From Vibrio splendidus (GTDB lineage: Bacteria > Pseudomonadota > Gammaproteobacteria > Enterobacterales > Vibrionaceae), in the NCBI RefSeq assembly GCF_003345295.1, contig NZ_CP031055.1, positions 2,418,001 to 2,482,000 of the forward strand: 64,000 nt of DNA, given 5' to 3'. The number at the start of each line of letters is the position of its first letter. Position 1 is the stretch's first letter. The notes beneath the pieces were generated by a model. The model saw only the letters and a list, made by a program, of their open reading frames with translations. It was not told where the DNA came from and did no database searches. Both the position numbers and the translations under genes were made by a program. Positions 51,362-59,993 of this stretch are shown here, piece by piece.

Positions 51362-51506
51362 AACTATCACCTTAATAAATCAATAAAAAACGAATTTGAT
51401 TTCTCGGTTCCTTGGAGGCGATAAAACGGACTCATCCTTTGAGCATTTACTCTTCATCTCAGAAGTTGGTTATTAATATACCTCAAAGAAAAAAGATTAC
51501 AAGTAT

Positions 51507-51528
51507 TTTTTGCTATACGTCACACTTT
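51507..51528. promoter_or_regulatory. possible CRP half-site upstream of vcdRP-like gene
   Basis: A perfect TCACA half-site (plus strand, within ACGTCACAC) lies about 45-50 bases upstream of the predicted start; the other half (TTGCT) matches poorly. CRP is reported to repress vcdRP in V. cholerae. The site is weak on sequence alone. Confidence 0.3.
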
Positions 51529-51817
51529 TGGCCATTTATGGTTATTCTGAAAACTTATTTCTGTAATTAAATTACAAAACGGGATTAAACAAACGTTTGC
51601 TCGCGCCATTTATAAGCATCGAGTCTCTTAATTATGATCAGGTGGACAAGATCGCTTTCAAAATTTGAGGTATTTGAGGTTTATAACCGCTACTCGTCAA
51701 AACGCTCAAGTGGTATGCTGTTGCCATCAAAACAGACCCATATTTTAGATTTTTATTCTAAGTTTTTACCTATAGAAATCCTAAATATATGGTTATCAAA
51801 TAAAAAAGGAGTCATCC

Positions 51818-53290
51818 GTGTCTGAATTCCATTCTGAGATCAGTAAATTGTCCCCTGCCCCTATTTGGCAGTTTTTCGATAAAATTTGTTCAATCCCGCA
51901 CCCTTCGAAACATGAAGAGGAGCTTGCTCAATACATTATTGCTTGGGCAACAGAGCAAGGCCTAGATGTACGTCGCGACCCAACGGGCAACGTATTCATC
52001 AAAAAGCCAGCAACGCCGGGTATGGAAAACAAAAAAGGTGTCGTGCTACAAGCTCACATCGATATGGTTCCACAAAAGAACGAAGACACTGATCACGACT
52101 TTACAAAAGATCCAATCCAGCCATACATCGATGGCGAATGGGTTACAGCAAAAGGCACAACGCTTGGTGCTGATAACGGCATGGGCATGGCTTCTTGCTT
52201 AGCCGTTCTTGCTTCGAACGAAATCCAACACGGCCCTATCGAAGTTCTACTCACTGTAGATGAAGAAGCAGGCATGACTGGCGCGTTCGGTCTTGAAGCC
52301 GGTTGGTTAGAAGGCGATATCCTTCTTAATACTGACTCAGAGCAAGAAGGCGAAGTGTACATGGGTTGTGCGGGCGGTATCGACGGTGCAATGACATTTG
52401 AAATTGCACGTAATGCGATTCCAGCTGACTTCGTAACACGCAAGCTAACGCTAAAAGGCCTAAAAGGCGGTCACTCTGGTTGTGACATCCACACCGGTCG
52501 TGCAAACGCAAACAAACTGATTGCTCGCTTCCTAGCGGGTCACGCAAAAGAGCTAGACCTTCGCATCGTCGAATTCAAAGGTGGTAGCCTTCGTAACGCA
52601 ATTCCTCGTGAAGGTTTCGTAACGGTTGCGGTTCCTGCGGCAAACCAAGAAAAACTGGCTTCACTATACAACTACTACACTGAGCTACTTTCAACAGAGC
52701 TAGGTAAAGTAGAAGACAGCATCGTGACTTTCAATGAAGAAGCTTCTGTAGAAATGGGCGCACTAGCGTCAGCAGACCAAGCTCGCTTTATCGCGGCACT
52801 TAACGCATGTCCAAACGGCGTGATTCGTATGAGTGACGAGATTGAAGGTGTTGTTGAAACGTCTCTAAACGTAGGTGTTATCACAACGGAAGAAGATTCA
52901 ATCACAGTACTTTGCTTGATCCGCTCTCTAATCGACTCTGGCCGTAGCCAAGTAGAAAGCATGCTTCATTCTGTTGCTGAACTAGCAGGTGCTAACATCG
53001 CGTTCTCTGGTGCTTACCCAGGTTGGAAACCAGACGCTGATTCAGAAATTATGCATATCTTCCGAGACATGTACGAAGGTATCTACGGTCACAAGCCAAA
53101 CATCATGGTTATCCATGCTGGTCTTGAATGTGGTCTGTTCAAAGAACCTTACCCGAACATGGATATGGTTTCTTTCGGCCCCACGATCAAGTTCCCACAC
53201 TCTCCTGATGAGAAAGTGAAGATCGATACTGTTGAATTGTTCTGGAACCAAATGGTTGCATTACTTGCTGCGATCCCAGAAAAAGCATAA
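51818..53290 (+). CDS. pepD: aminoacyl-histidine dipeptidase (peptidase D)
   Basis: 490 residues starting at GTG 51818 with AAAAAGGAG before it. M20 metallopeptidase motifs: AHIDMVPQ, TLGADNGMGMA, catalytic/metal acids in TVDEEAGMTGAFG, NTDSEQEGEVYMGCAGG and C-terminal VIHAGLECG. It hydrolyses X-His dipeptides such as carnosine, and others, in the cytoplasm. An upstream 63-codon frame overlapping the start is judged non-coding. Confidence 0.96.
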   Translation: MSEFHSEISKLSPAPIWQFFDKICSIPHPSKHEEELAQYIIAWATEQGLDVRRDPTGNVFIKKPATPGMENKKGVVLQAHIDMVPQKNEDTDHDFTKDPIQPYIDGEWVTAKGTTLGADNGMGMASCLAVLASNEIQHGPIEVLLTVDEEAGMTGAFGLEAGWLEGDILLNTDSEQEGEVYMGCAGGIDGAMTFEIARNAIPADFVTRKLTLKGLKGGHSGCDIHTGRANANKLIARFLAGHAKELDLRIVEFKGGSLRNAIPREGFVTVAVPAANQEKLASLYNYYTELLSTELGKVEDSIVTFNEEASVEMGALASADQARFIAALNACPNGVIRMSDEIEGVVETSLNVGVITTEEDSITVLCLIRSLIDSGRSQVESMLHSVAELAGANIAFSGAYPGWKPDADSEIMHIFRDMYEGIYGHKPNIMVIHAGLECGLFKEPYPNMDMVSFGPTIKFPHSPDEKVKIDTVELFWNQMVALLAAIPEKA

Positions 53291-53390
53291 ATCGATTCGC
53301 TAGTGTTTTTCAGTAAATGGTGTTTTCCAATAAATGAGCTCTTCAATAAATAGCACTTTTCAGTAAACACCGTTTATTAAGAACAAAATA

Positions 53391-53419
53391 AAACAGGTAC
53401 TCAATGAGTACCTGTTTTT
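53391..53419. terminator. terminator between pepD and DUF3332 gene
   Basis: AAACAGGTACTC and GAGTACCTGTTT flank a two-to-three-base loop with T runs on both strands; serves convergent genes. Confidence 0.85.
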
Positions 53420-53457
53420 GTATCTAATCTTTGTCACTGCTACTTGTGACTAAATAA

Positions 53458-53997
53458 TTAAGCGCGTGAAGCCGCGTAGCTTTCTAGCTCATCAATTGAA
53501 GTTTGTGCCACGACTTCGCCGTCGATGAAGTACGTCACCATCTCGCCATCACGAACACCGATTAACGTCGCACGCTCACCAGACTGGTAAGTGATGTCCA
53601 TTTGGATAGTGTTTTCGTCGATCTGCTGCATTTGACCTTTCTCAATCATATCGGCACTCGTGATCGGGCCTACTGGCGCTTCAGTCAGTGACTTATCAAG
53701 CTGATCGTTGATATCAAGGTAAGTATCAGTCTTAGTATCAAAGATGTGCGGAGCACCTGTTAGTGGGTTGCTACCCGTCCAGAACTCTAGTGAGTTGAAT
53801 ACTAGGTAATCGGCAGCAACCGTTAGACCATACGCAGGTGCAAGTAGTATGTTCAAACCACCACGAGCGTAACGGTTATCAACAGCCTTCACGTTAAACT
53901 TCATTAGATAACCGGTTACTGCGTTACTACCCACACAGCCAGATAGAGCGACAGAAACCACCGCCAGTGCAACGATCTTAGTAATTGTTTTTTTCAT
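53458..53997 (-). CDS. DUF3332 lipoprotein
   Basis: 179 residues from ATG 53997; upstream codons to 54063 lack homology. A lipoprotein signal ends in LSGC (Cys21), with VGSNAVT after it. The mature part includes NPLTGAPHIFDTKTD and a small beta-rich C-terminal domain. It matches the DUF3332 family found in Vibrio. The mature +2 residue is Val rather than Asp, so outer-membrane sorting is likely. Function unknown. Confidence 0.8.
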   Translation of the reverse strand: MKKTITKIVALAVVSVALSGCVGSNAVTGYLMKFNVKAVDNRYARGGLNILLAPAYGLTVAADYLVFNSLEFWTGSNPLTGAPHIFDTKTDTYLDINDQLDKSLTEAPVGPITSADMIEKGQMQQIDENTIQMDITYQSGERATLIGVRDGEMVTYFIDGEVVAQTSIDELESYAASRA

Positions 53998-54268
53998 TTT
54001 TATCTCAATATATGAATTTGGCCGCCAAAAAATGGCGATGGATGATACCAACCAACCGAACAATAAATATCAGCGTTAAATCAATGTATTGTCAGGAAAT
54101 TCACAATTCTAGCCCCCTTCTAACTAGCTAAATCAAAAACAGAAACCAATTAAGAAACCCCTCCATAAAAAAGTTTTGTCGTCACCGTAAAGCGATTGAT
54201 TCGTACTAAAAATCAACGATTGATACATTCCGTGTTAACGAATTATCACCATGTTGAGAACAACCTAA
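53998..54268. other. divergent spacer between DUF3332 gene and AstE-like gene
   Basis: No ORF, operator or RNA was recognised; promoters for both diverging genes must be here. Confidence 0.35.
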
Positions 54269-55315
54269 ATGGCAAGACTAAAACCTAATCAACCCTTCGA
54301 ATTACTTGGTTATACTGTTCAGCCAGGACAGAGAATGGAGATTGAACTGCAAGCGGCTCAGCTTTACACGCATTCTCCACTTTCAATCCCGATTGAAATT
54401 ATTCATGGTCGCCAAGCGGGCCCAACACTGATGGTAAACGCGGCGATCCACGGAGATGAACTAAACGGTGTTGAGATTGCACGACAGCTGACCAATGCGA
54501 TTGATCCAAAGAAACTGAAAGGAACACTACTGGTTGTGCCTATCGTTAACGTATTTGGTTTTATCCATAAGTCTCGTTACCTACCAGACCGTCGTGACCT
54601 GAACCGTTGCTTCCCAGGAAGTGAAAAAGGATCACTGACATCACGCATCGCTCACACCTTCTTTGAGAACGTAGCGAAGCACTGTGATTACATTCTGGAT
54701 CTTCACACAGGTGCGATTCACCGTACTAACTTGCCACAGATCCGTGCAAACCTGTCGAACCCTGAAACACTGCGCATCGCAAAAGCGTTCGCAACACCCG
54801 TGATCATAGATTCTCCACTGCGTGATGGTTCATTGCGCAGCGAAGCGGAAAAACTGGGTATTCCTGTATTAACTTACGAAGGTGGTGAAGCGCTGCGTTT
54901 TGATCACCTAGCGATTCGTGCGGGTTACCTTGGCGTGCATCAAGTGATGAAAGAAATCGGCATGCTGCGCCCTAACCGTAAGAAGTTACCAGAGCCAGTA
55001 TTGAGTAAATCGACCAGTTGGATCCGCGCTGAATCAGACGGCATTTTGCGTAATATGGTAAGGCTTGGCGAACAAGTTGAAGCAGGACAAACCCTGGCTT
55101 ACATCAGTTCTCCATTGGGTCACCAAGAAGGCCAAGTAATCACCACTAAAGGCGGTATCGTGATTGGTCAGCAAACTCTACCGTTGGTAAACGAAGGTGA
55201 CGCAGTATTCCACATTGCTTACTTCAAACAAGATGATGATGAAGTGGGACAGTCTGTTGAAAGTTACATTGAAGAAGTCGCGGAAGACGATTGGCTGACA
55301 GCGCTAAACAACTAA
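54269..55315 (+). CDS. succinylglutamate desuccinylase/aspartoacylase-family metalloenzyme
   Basis: 348 residues. Zinc ligands of the M14-like family are visible: His61 and Glu64 (AAIHGDELNG) and His146 (YILDLHTGAI). A C-terminal beta-barrel segment follows (SDGILRNMVRLGEQVEAGQTLAYI), as in AstE/AspA-type proteins that end in a lipoyl-like hammerhead. It is not the arginine-pathway AstE by context, because no ast genes are nearby. The substrate is probably an N-acyl or isopeptide amide; not determinable here. Confidence 0.85.
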   Translation: MARLKPNQPFELLGYTVQPGQRMEIELQAAQLYTHSPLSIPIEIIHGRQAGPTLMVNAAIHGDELNGVEIARQLTNAIDPKKLKGTLLVVPIVNVFGFIHKSRYLPDRRDLNRCFPGSEKGSLTSRIAHTFFENVAKHCDYILDLHTGAIHRTNLPQIRANLSNPETLRIAKAFATPVIIDSPLRDGSLRSEAEKLGIPVLTYEGGEALRFDHLAIRAGYLGVHQVMKEIGMLRPNRKKLPEPVLSKSTSWIRAESDGILRNMVRLGEQVEAGQTLAYISSPLGHQEGQVITTKGGIVIGQQTLPLVNEGDAVFHIAYFKQDDDEVGQSVESYIEEVAEDDWLTALNN

Positions 55316-55401
55316 GGACCGAATTCGGATAATTAATGAATCAGATACGTAGCCACCAGCCATTAAGTGGTTACGTGATCCAGACCAATACGCCACAAAT
55401 G

Positions 55402-55458
55402 AAAAAGCCCCGATAAACTTTTAACTAGAAAGAGAAAAGCTATATCGGGGCTTTTTTT
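55402..55458. terminator. bidirectional terminator with long loop
   Basis: AAAAAGCCCCGATA and TATCGGGGCTTTTTTT pair around a 27-base loop between convergent genes. Confidence 0.8.
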
Positions 55459-55510
55459 ACTTGTCCCTTATCTTAAAATTAAGGGACCTGTAAATTAATT
55501 GTGCACTGGA

Positions 55511-55828
55511 TTACTCAGCGTCTTCTTGCTCTTCTTCACGAGCTTTTGCGCGTGCTTCACGTGCTTGCTCAGCTTTAAGCTCTTTAGTGTGACGTAGTTC
55601 GTCACGCTCTTTACGCTGCTCTGATTTACGTTCGTTACGTTCAGCTTGGTTTGAGATGAAAGATGCTAGCTCTTTCTCTGCCCACTCTTGTGCTAGAGCT
55701 TCAGTTTCGAAACCAGACTCACGCTTAGATACTGTTGTGCTGCGAGATGTTACTTGACGAGTAATCTCTGCACACCAACCGTTGCGTTTTTCTGTAAGGC
55801 GGATATCAAATTTTTTGTTCTTAGACAT
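55511..55828 (-). CDS. DUF3622 protein, highly charged
   Basis: 105 residues. The N-terminal about 55 residues (KFDIRLTEKRNGWCAEITRQ onward) look like a small folded domain. The C-terminal half is almost entirely Glu, Arg, Lys and Ala, a charged coiled-coil-like tail ending in acidic residues. AGGAAG precedes the ATG. It matches the DUF3622 family of Vibrio and relatives. Function unknown. Confidence 0.8.
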   Translation of the reverse strand: MSKNKKFDIRLTEKRNGWCAEITRQVTSRSTTVSKRESGFETEALAQEWAEKELASFISNQAERNERKSEQRKERDELRHTKELKAEQAREARAKAREEEQEDAE

Positions 55829-56182
55829 GTTCTATTTCTTCCTAAGGGAGATCATTAAGGGATCGGTCACTTTGATAACTCCATCTAAGTGAGCATCTTT
55901 TAACACCATCCCTTGGTAAGCGCGGTATTAGAGCACAAATCAATGAATATTGCTGCAAATATTTGCAGCGGATCACACTCCCATGCTGCAAATCGTTTGC
56001 GCCGGATTTCAATGGGTTCGTAACTCTCGATTCACCATCAACTTCTGTGCAGTTTTATCGACAACAATGAAATGAACTATGCTCAAACAGAGATAAATGA
56101 AAGAGATAACCTGCAGGCTCAGGTTTACAGACTCTACTGTCTCGCCTACTCCGCCCATAATTAAAATAGCTAAGGAGTTGCT
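55829..56182. other. 354-bp divergent spacer upstream of adenine deaminase gene
   Basis: It contains the paired palindromes. The V. vulnificus add adenine riboswitch core was looked for and not found. The ribosome site AAGGAG precedes the gene. Confidence 0.45.
55951..56002. promoter_or_regulatory. two related palindromic operator-like sites
   Basis: GCTGCAAATATTTGCAGC (55951-55968) is a perfect 18-base palindrome. GCTGCAAATCGTTTGCGC (55985-56002) is an imperfect copy starting 34 bases later. They resemble LacI-family operators but do not fit the PurR consensus frame. They sit in the divergent spacer between the DUF3622 and adenine deaminase genes. Confidence 0.6.
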
Positions 56183-57193
56183 ATGGATAGCTTCATCAAA
56201 CATTTACCCAAGGTTGAGCTGCATTTACATATTGAAGGCACGCTAGAACCTGAGCTGATGTTCCAACTGGCCAAGCGCAATAACGTGTCGATTCCCTTTG
56301 ATAACCCAAACCAAGTAAGAGACGCGTACCAATTCCACAATCTTCAGTCTTTTCTCGATATCTATTATCAAGGCGCTAACGTACTGATTCATGAACAGGA
56401 TTTCTATGACCTGACTTGGGCTTACCTACTCAAGTGCCAACAAGATAACGTGGTTCATACTGAGATCTTTTTTGACCCTCAAACCCACACCGAACGTGGC
56501 ATTGCCTTTGAAGTCATCATAAGTGGGATTACTCAAGCTTTGAATCAAGCCGAGCAAGAACTAGGGATCAGCAGCCAGCTGATCATGTGCTTTCTGCGCC
56601 ATCTTGATGAAGACAGCGCTTTTGAAACACTCCAACAAGCCCTTCCCTACAAAGATAAGATCATTGCCGTCGGGCTGGATTCGTCGGAAAAAGGAAACCC
56701 GCCGGAGAAGTTTAAGCATGTATTCCAAGAGGCGATCAACCAAGGGTTCCTGACCGTCGCGCACGCCGGAGAGGAAGGCCCTGCGCAAAATATTAGTGAC
56801 GCGCTGAGCTTGTTGGGCATCACCCGTATTGATCATGGCGTTCGCTGTGTAGAAGATGAAGACTTGATGGAACAGCTAATCGCTAAACGCACACCGCTAA
56901 CCGTGTGCCCGCTATCGAATACCAAACTAAAGGTCTTCAACACCATGCAAGAACACAATATCGTCGAGTTGCTGAGAAAAGGGTTGCGCGTCACCATCAA
57001 TTCCGATGATCCGGCTTACTTCGGCGGCTATATGAATGATAACTTCCTCGCCGTCGCCAATGCTCATCCACTGACTAAAAACGAATTAGCGCAATTCAGT
57101 ATTAATGCTGTCGAAGCGAGTTTCATCTCGCCTCACGCCAAAGAAGATCTCATTGCACAAGTGCGCCAATATCTTGCCGAGAATACTCACTAA
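56183..57193 (+). CDS. adenine deaminase (adenosine-deaminase-fold family)
   Basis: 336 residues. Zinc/catalytic residues: HLH (14-16), HAGEE (His194, Glu197), DHGVRC and NSDDPAYFGG. The family usually receives the name adenosine deaminase (add). However, segments such as LDIYYQGANVL, GLDSSEKGNPPEKF and CPLSNTKLKVF match the bacterial adenine deaminase subgroup, for which Pseudomonas PA0148 was shown to prefer adenine. It would convert adenine to hypoxanthine for salvage. AAGGAG precedes the ATG. The substrate call is from family knowledge, not proven. Confidence 0.88.
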   Translation: MDSFIKHLPKVELHLHIEGTLEPELMFQLAKRNNVSIPFDNPNQVRDAYQFHNLQSFLDIYYQGANVLIHEQDFYDLTWAYLLKCQQDNVVHTEIFFDPQTHTERGIAFEVIISGITQALNQAEQELGISSQLIMCFLRHLDEDSAFETLQQALPYKDKIIAVGLDSSEKGNPPEKFKHVFQEAINQGFLTVAHAGEEGPAQNISDALSLLGITRIDHGVRCVEDEDLMEQLIAKRTPLTVCPLSNTKLKVFNTMQEHNIVELLRKGLRVTINSDDPAYFGGYMNDNFLAVANAHPLTKNELAQFSINAVEASFISPHAKEDLIAQVRQYLAENTH

Positions 57194-57230
57194 GAGAATA
57201 GACCTTTGAGAATGGAGCTTTGCTGCGATC

Positions 57231-57259
57231 AAAAAAGGGAAGCTCAGTGCTTCCCTTTC
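57231..57259. terminator. terminator between adenine deaminase gene and nnrS
   Basis: AAAGGGAAGC and GCTTCCCTTT with a 5-base loop; the T run is best on the minus strand (nnrS). Confidence 0.8.
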
Positions 57260-57284
57260 AAAATGGGCTCGAAAATCAATACGC

Positions 57285-58469
57285 TTACCCTGGATGACCA
57301 TCCACTCTTGGCGTTAAAAGCATCATGCCGAACTTCCAGATAAATAACCCGAATGCTAACGTCCATAAACCCGCGCTGATGTTCACCATCTCAAATAAAT
57401 ACGCTGGGAAGAATGTCACACCTACGCTGCGAACCAAAGCCGCGATAAAAATAGCCGAGAACGCTAAAGCCATACTTGGCCCTTTATAGATAGCACGCCC
57501 CGTGTGCCCCATTGTCACGCGCGTAATCATCGCAAGAATTAATCCACTCAAACCGCCAATCGCAAACAAGTGCAGCATATTGTGGCTCGCGAACGGGTTG
57601 TCTAATAAACCTCGTAGCAGCAAACTTAAAGGAATACATAGGTAAGCTGCATGCAGCGACCACACCAAAGGTTCAGATAACGTAGTCCAAGGCTTCCAGC
57701 GGATAAAGCGCACCAACTGAGTCACACCTGCAAATACCATCAACTCATTGCCAACTTGAGCAAAGGTCAATGGGAAGAAGCTCAATACAAATAAGCCAAC
57801 CAAAGGTAGATTCGCTAACCATTCCAACCAAACCAGTGGTTGTGCTTTTTCAAAATCGAAGCGACGTGCCGTGAAGAACGGAATAACTCGCCCACCCATC
57901 ACTGATAGCAGCAAGGTAAACCACCACAACATCGCTTGCCAAACTGCAGACGATGGAAATGGAGGCATACCCTTAATAGTTGCGTAACTAGCAAAGTTCG
58001 CCACGATAGCCAATATAAACAGCGGTACAAAGAATAGATTCTTCCAGCCTTTCGATTTAACGACTCGGAAACCAATTTCGTAAGCGGCGAAGATTAAGAA
58101 CAACGCCTCAACCGATGAGATCAGCCATAACGGTACGGGGGTCCAAAACAGAATACGAGGTGCTAACCACAAACCAACCAGTCCGACTAATCGATAGTGT
58201 TTGGTTCCATTGACACCCGTCCATGTTTGCACCGCAGTTAACACAAAACCGACCACAATCGCCATGGCAAAGCCAAACAGCATTTCATGTACGTGCCACC
58301 AAAGCGCCGGTACTTTTAGCATTTCTGGCTGACCGTTTTGGAACATGATGACCCAAGCCACAATCGCGATCACAGCATAGAGACTGCCTAAAAAGAAGAA
58401 AGGTCTAAAACCTAATCGAAGATATGCAGGAATCGCATCTTCTACACTTTTATCTGTGATATTTAACAA
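57285..58469 (-). CDS. nnrS: NnrS family heme/copper membrane protein
   Basis: 394 residues with about 12 hydrophobic helices. Family motifs: AYLRLGFRPFFFLGSLYA near the start, WWHVHEMLFGFAMAIVVGF, GGRVIPFFTAR, NMLHLFAIGGLSGLILAMITR and MGHTGRAIY. The conserved His residues are candidate heme/copper ligands. NnrS proteins protect iron-sulfur enzymes during nitric-oxide stress in V. cholerae and are usually NsrR-controlled. No convincing NsrR site was found in the 220 bases upstream. Confidence 0.92.
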   Translation of the reverse strand: MLNITDKSVEDAIPAYLRLGFRPFFFLGSLYAVIAIVAWVIMFQNGQPEMLKVPALWWHVHEMLFGFAMAIVVGFVLTAVQTWTGVNGTKHYRLVGLVGLWLAPRILFWTPVPLWLISSVEALFLIFAAYEIGFRVVKSKGWKNLFFVPLFILAIVANFASYATIKGMPPFPSSAVWQAMLWWFTLLLSVMGGRVIPFFTARRFDFEKAQPLVWLEWLANLPLVGLFVLSFFPLTFAQVGNELMVFAGVTQLVRFIRWKPWTTLSEPLVWSLHAAYLCIPLSLLLRGLLDNPFASHNMLHLFAIGGLSGLILAMITRVTMGHTGRAIYKGPSMALAFSAIFIAALVRSVGVTFFPAYLFEMVNISAGLWTLAFGLFIWKFGMMLLTPRVDGHPG

Positions 58470-58777
58470 ACTCGTTCCTCATTTCAGATAACAAGCCAAG
58501 AGTGGCTTCTGGAAATTGCTATTTCATAGTCAAATTCATGATGCAGTAATCATCACTGCAATATTACCTAACGTAATGCATGAAACACGCCAAAGGTATA
58601 AAACCAATAAAAACAAGCAACAAGGAGTCTTTATGCATCAATAAAGTGTCAATTAGACACACTCTATAAAAGTCATTTAGACTCATAGGTGTGCAAAATA
58701 AAAAACTACTGACATTTGATGAAGCCAAACATATAGTAAGACTAGTCTCAAATACAAAAGAACAGACAGGGAACGCG

Positions 58778-59332
58778 ATGTATATTTTTGGTTATGGTAG
58801 CTTGATCAACTCCTCTTCTCGTCAACTCACAGGTCAAACAGGACAAGCGATTCCTGCGATTGTGCATGGCCTAGTTCGTCACTGGAGTAAGATCGATGAC
58901 AGCTATGTTTTGTCACCTTTGATCGTGAATCTCGGTGAGGGACAAGTGAATGGAGTTTTGCTTGAGGTGGATGATATTGCGCTGACTGAGTTTGATCGCC
59001 GTGAGCGTGGTTATCACCGAATCGAATTAAAGGCCTCTCAGATAGAAAGCCAAAATGAGTTTAAACAGGATCAATCGATCTGGGTTTACATCAAAGACGA
59101 GATTGAAGCACCTTGCGAAAACAGCCCTATCGTTCAAACCTATGTCGATACGGTATTAGCAGGATGTTTAGAAGTGTCTGAAAGCTTTGCGGCGCACTTT
59201 GTTCAACACACACAAGGTTGGCATCACCCATTAGAAAATGATCGCCACCAGCCTAAATACGGCAATCTTGCTGGGGTTTCAGATCACCACCACAGTGTGA
59301 TTGATGGCTTGATACTGACTGTTCGAAGCTAG
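58778..59332 (+). CDS. gamma-glutamylcyclotransferase-fold protein
   Basis: 184 residues from ATG 58778, with AGGGA six bases upstream; a GTG-started extension from 58691 has no usable ribosome site and starts mid-family. The substrate-binding loop FGYGSLIN lies at the N-terminus, and the conserved acid is probably in DDIALTEFDRRERGY. It is a GGCT/ChaC-like fold; the substrate (gamma-glutamyl peptides) is inferred. Confidence 0.82.
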   Translation: MYIFGYGSLINSSSRQLTGQTGQAIPAIVHGLVRHWSKIDDSYVLSPLIVNLGEGQVNGVLLEVDDIALTEFDRRERGYHRIELKASQIESQNEFKQDQSIWVYIKDEIEAPCENSPIVQTYVDTVLAGCLEVSESFAAHFVQHTQGWHHPLENDRHQPKYGNLAGVSDHHHSVIDGLILTVRS

Positions 59333-59463
59333 TTGATGTACGTTATTAATGGATATACGTTGTTAATGGATGTAGATAGTTAATTGATCTACACAGTTAA
59401 TTAATCTACATCGCCAGTTAATCTAGGTTGGTGAGCTGGATCGCTCTCCAACCTAAAACGATC

Positions 59464-59796
59464 TTAAACGACACGAATACCTGCAGGCATCGCACGTTCC
59501 GGGGTCAGCAATACACTTTCAGATTCATCTTCAGTTTCGGCACATAACAACATGCACTCAGAAGTGTGGCCTCTCATCTTCGCCTTCGCTAGATTGCACA
59601 AAACAGCAACCTGCTTACCCATCAACTCTTCTTCGGTGTAGTAAGGTACTAGGCTAGTCACCGTTTGTAGCGTTTTCTCACCGATATCCACTTGCACGAT
59701 GTAAAGCTTGTCTGCGTTTTCATGACGCACAACTTCAATGATCTTACCCACACGCATTTCTAACTTAGCAAAGTCACCATAAGAGACAGTATCCAT
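59464..59796 (-). CDS. ygjH: tRNA-binding protein YgjH
   Basis: 110 residues, a single OB-fold EMAPII/CsaA-type tRNA-binding domain. Key segments FAKLEMRVGKIIEVVRHENADKL, LVPYYTEEELMGKQV and KMRGHTSECMLLCAET follow the E. coli YgjH pattern and length. It binds tRNA structure-selectively; the cellular role is unclear. Its start lies in the spacer shared with galR. Confidence 0.92.
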   Translation of the reverse strand: MDTVSYGDFAKLEMRVGKIIEVVRHENADKLYIVQVDIGEKTLQTVTSLVPYYTEEELMGKQVAVLCNLAKAKMRGHTSECMLLCAETEDESESVLLTPERAMPAGIRVV

Positions 59797-59856
59797 TTCT
59801 CACTTCCTATATTGATTTATTTTCACTCATTAAATCATTTACTAAAATTAAGTAAA

Positions 59857-59872
59857 ATGTAAATGTTTACAC
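59857..59872. promoter_or_regulatory. GalR-type operator upstream of galR
   Basis: ATGTAAATGTTTACAC contains TGTAAA/TTTACA arms and fits the LacI/GalR-family pattern GTGNAANCGNTTNCAC apart from one central and one outer base. It lies 122-137 bases before galR, suggesting autoregulation. Confidence 0.6.
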
Positions 59873-59993
59873 TAGCATTAAGCCTAATAATTACAAGCGG
59901 TAAAGATCTCATTACTGGAAGTAAAATGAGAGTTTCGTTGCCTTGCACTCATTGTCGGTGTTAAATAGATGCAGCAATGTATAGAGGTTAAAA

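Larger units (their letters stand above)
51161..51470 (-). ncRNA. vcdRP: VcdRP-like dual-function small RNA
   Basis: The transcript is inferred from TATATT at 51475-51480 (minus-strand -10) to a strong terminator at 51161-51190. It contains a 28-codon ORF with a strong ribosome site, then a roughly 85-base untranslated region containing CCCC (51237-51240). V. cholerae VcdRP is a dual-function RNA with a 29-residue protein that binds citrate synthase and a C-rich base-pairing part that represses sugar-transport mRNAs. The architecture and size match. Homology is my inference from memory of that system and was not checked. Confidence 0.65.

Noticed and set aside
51634..51825. 63-codon ORF overlapping the pepD start
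   Set aside because: Its codons run through the pepD ribosome site, with no homology and no ribosome site of its own.
53300..53380. TTTTCAGTAAA-like repeats after pepD
   Set aside because: Three to four degenerate copies in an AT-rich 3' flank; too short and irregular to support a function.
56003..56182. Adenine riboswitch upstream of the deaminase gene, as in V. vulnificus add
   Set aside because: The conserved TATAATCC core and loop sequences of the purine aptamer are not present.
58470..58690. NsrR or FNR site before nnrS
   Set aside because: ATGCAT-like fragments and TCATGATGCAG are present, but no properly spaced inverted repeat matched either consensus.
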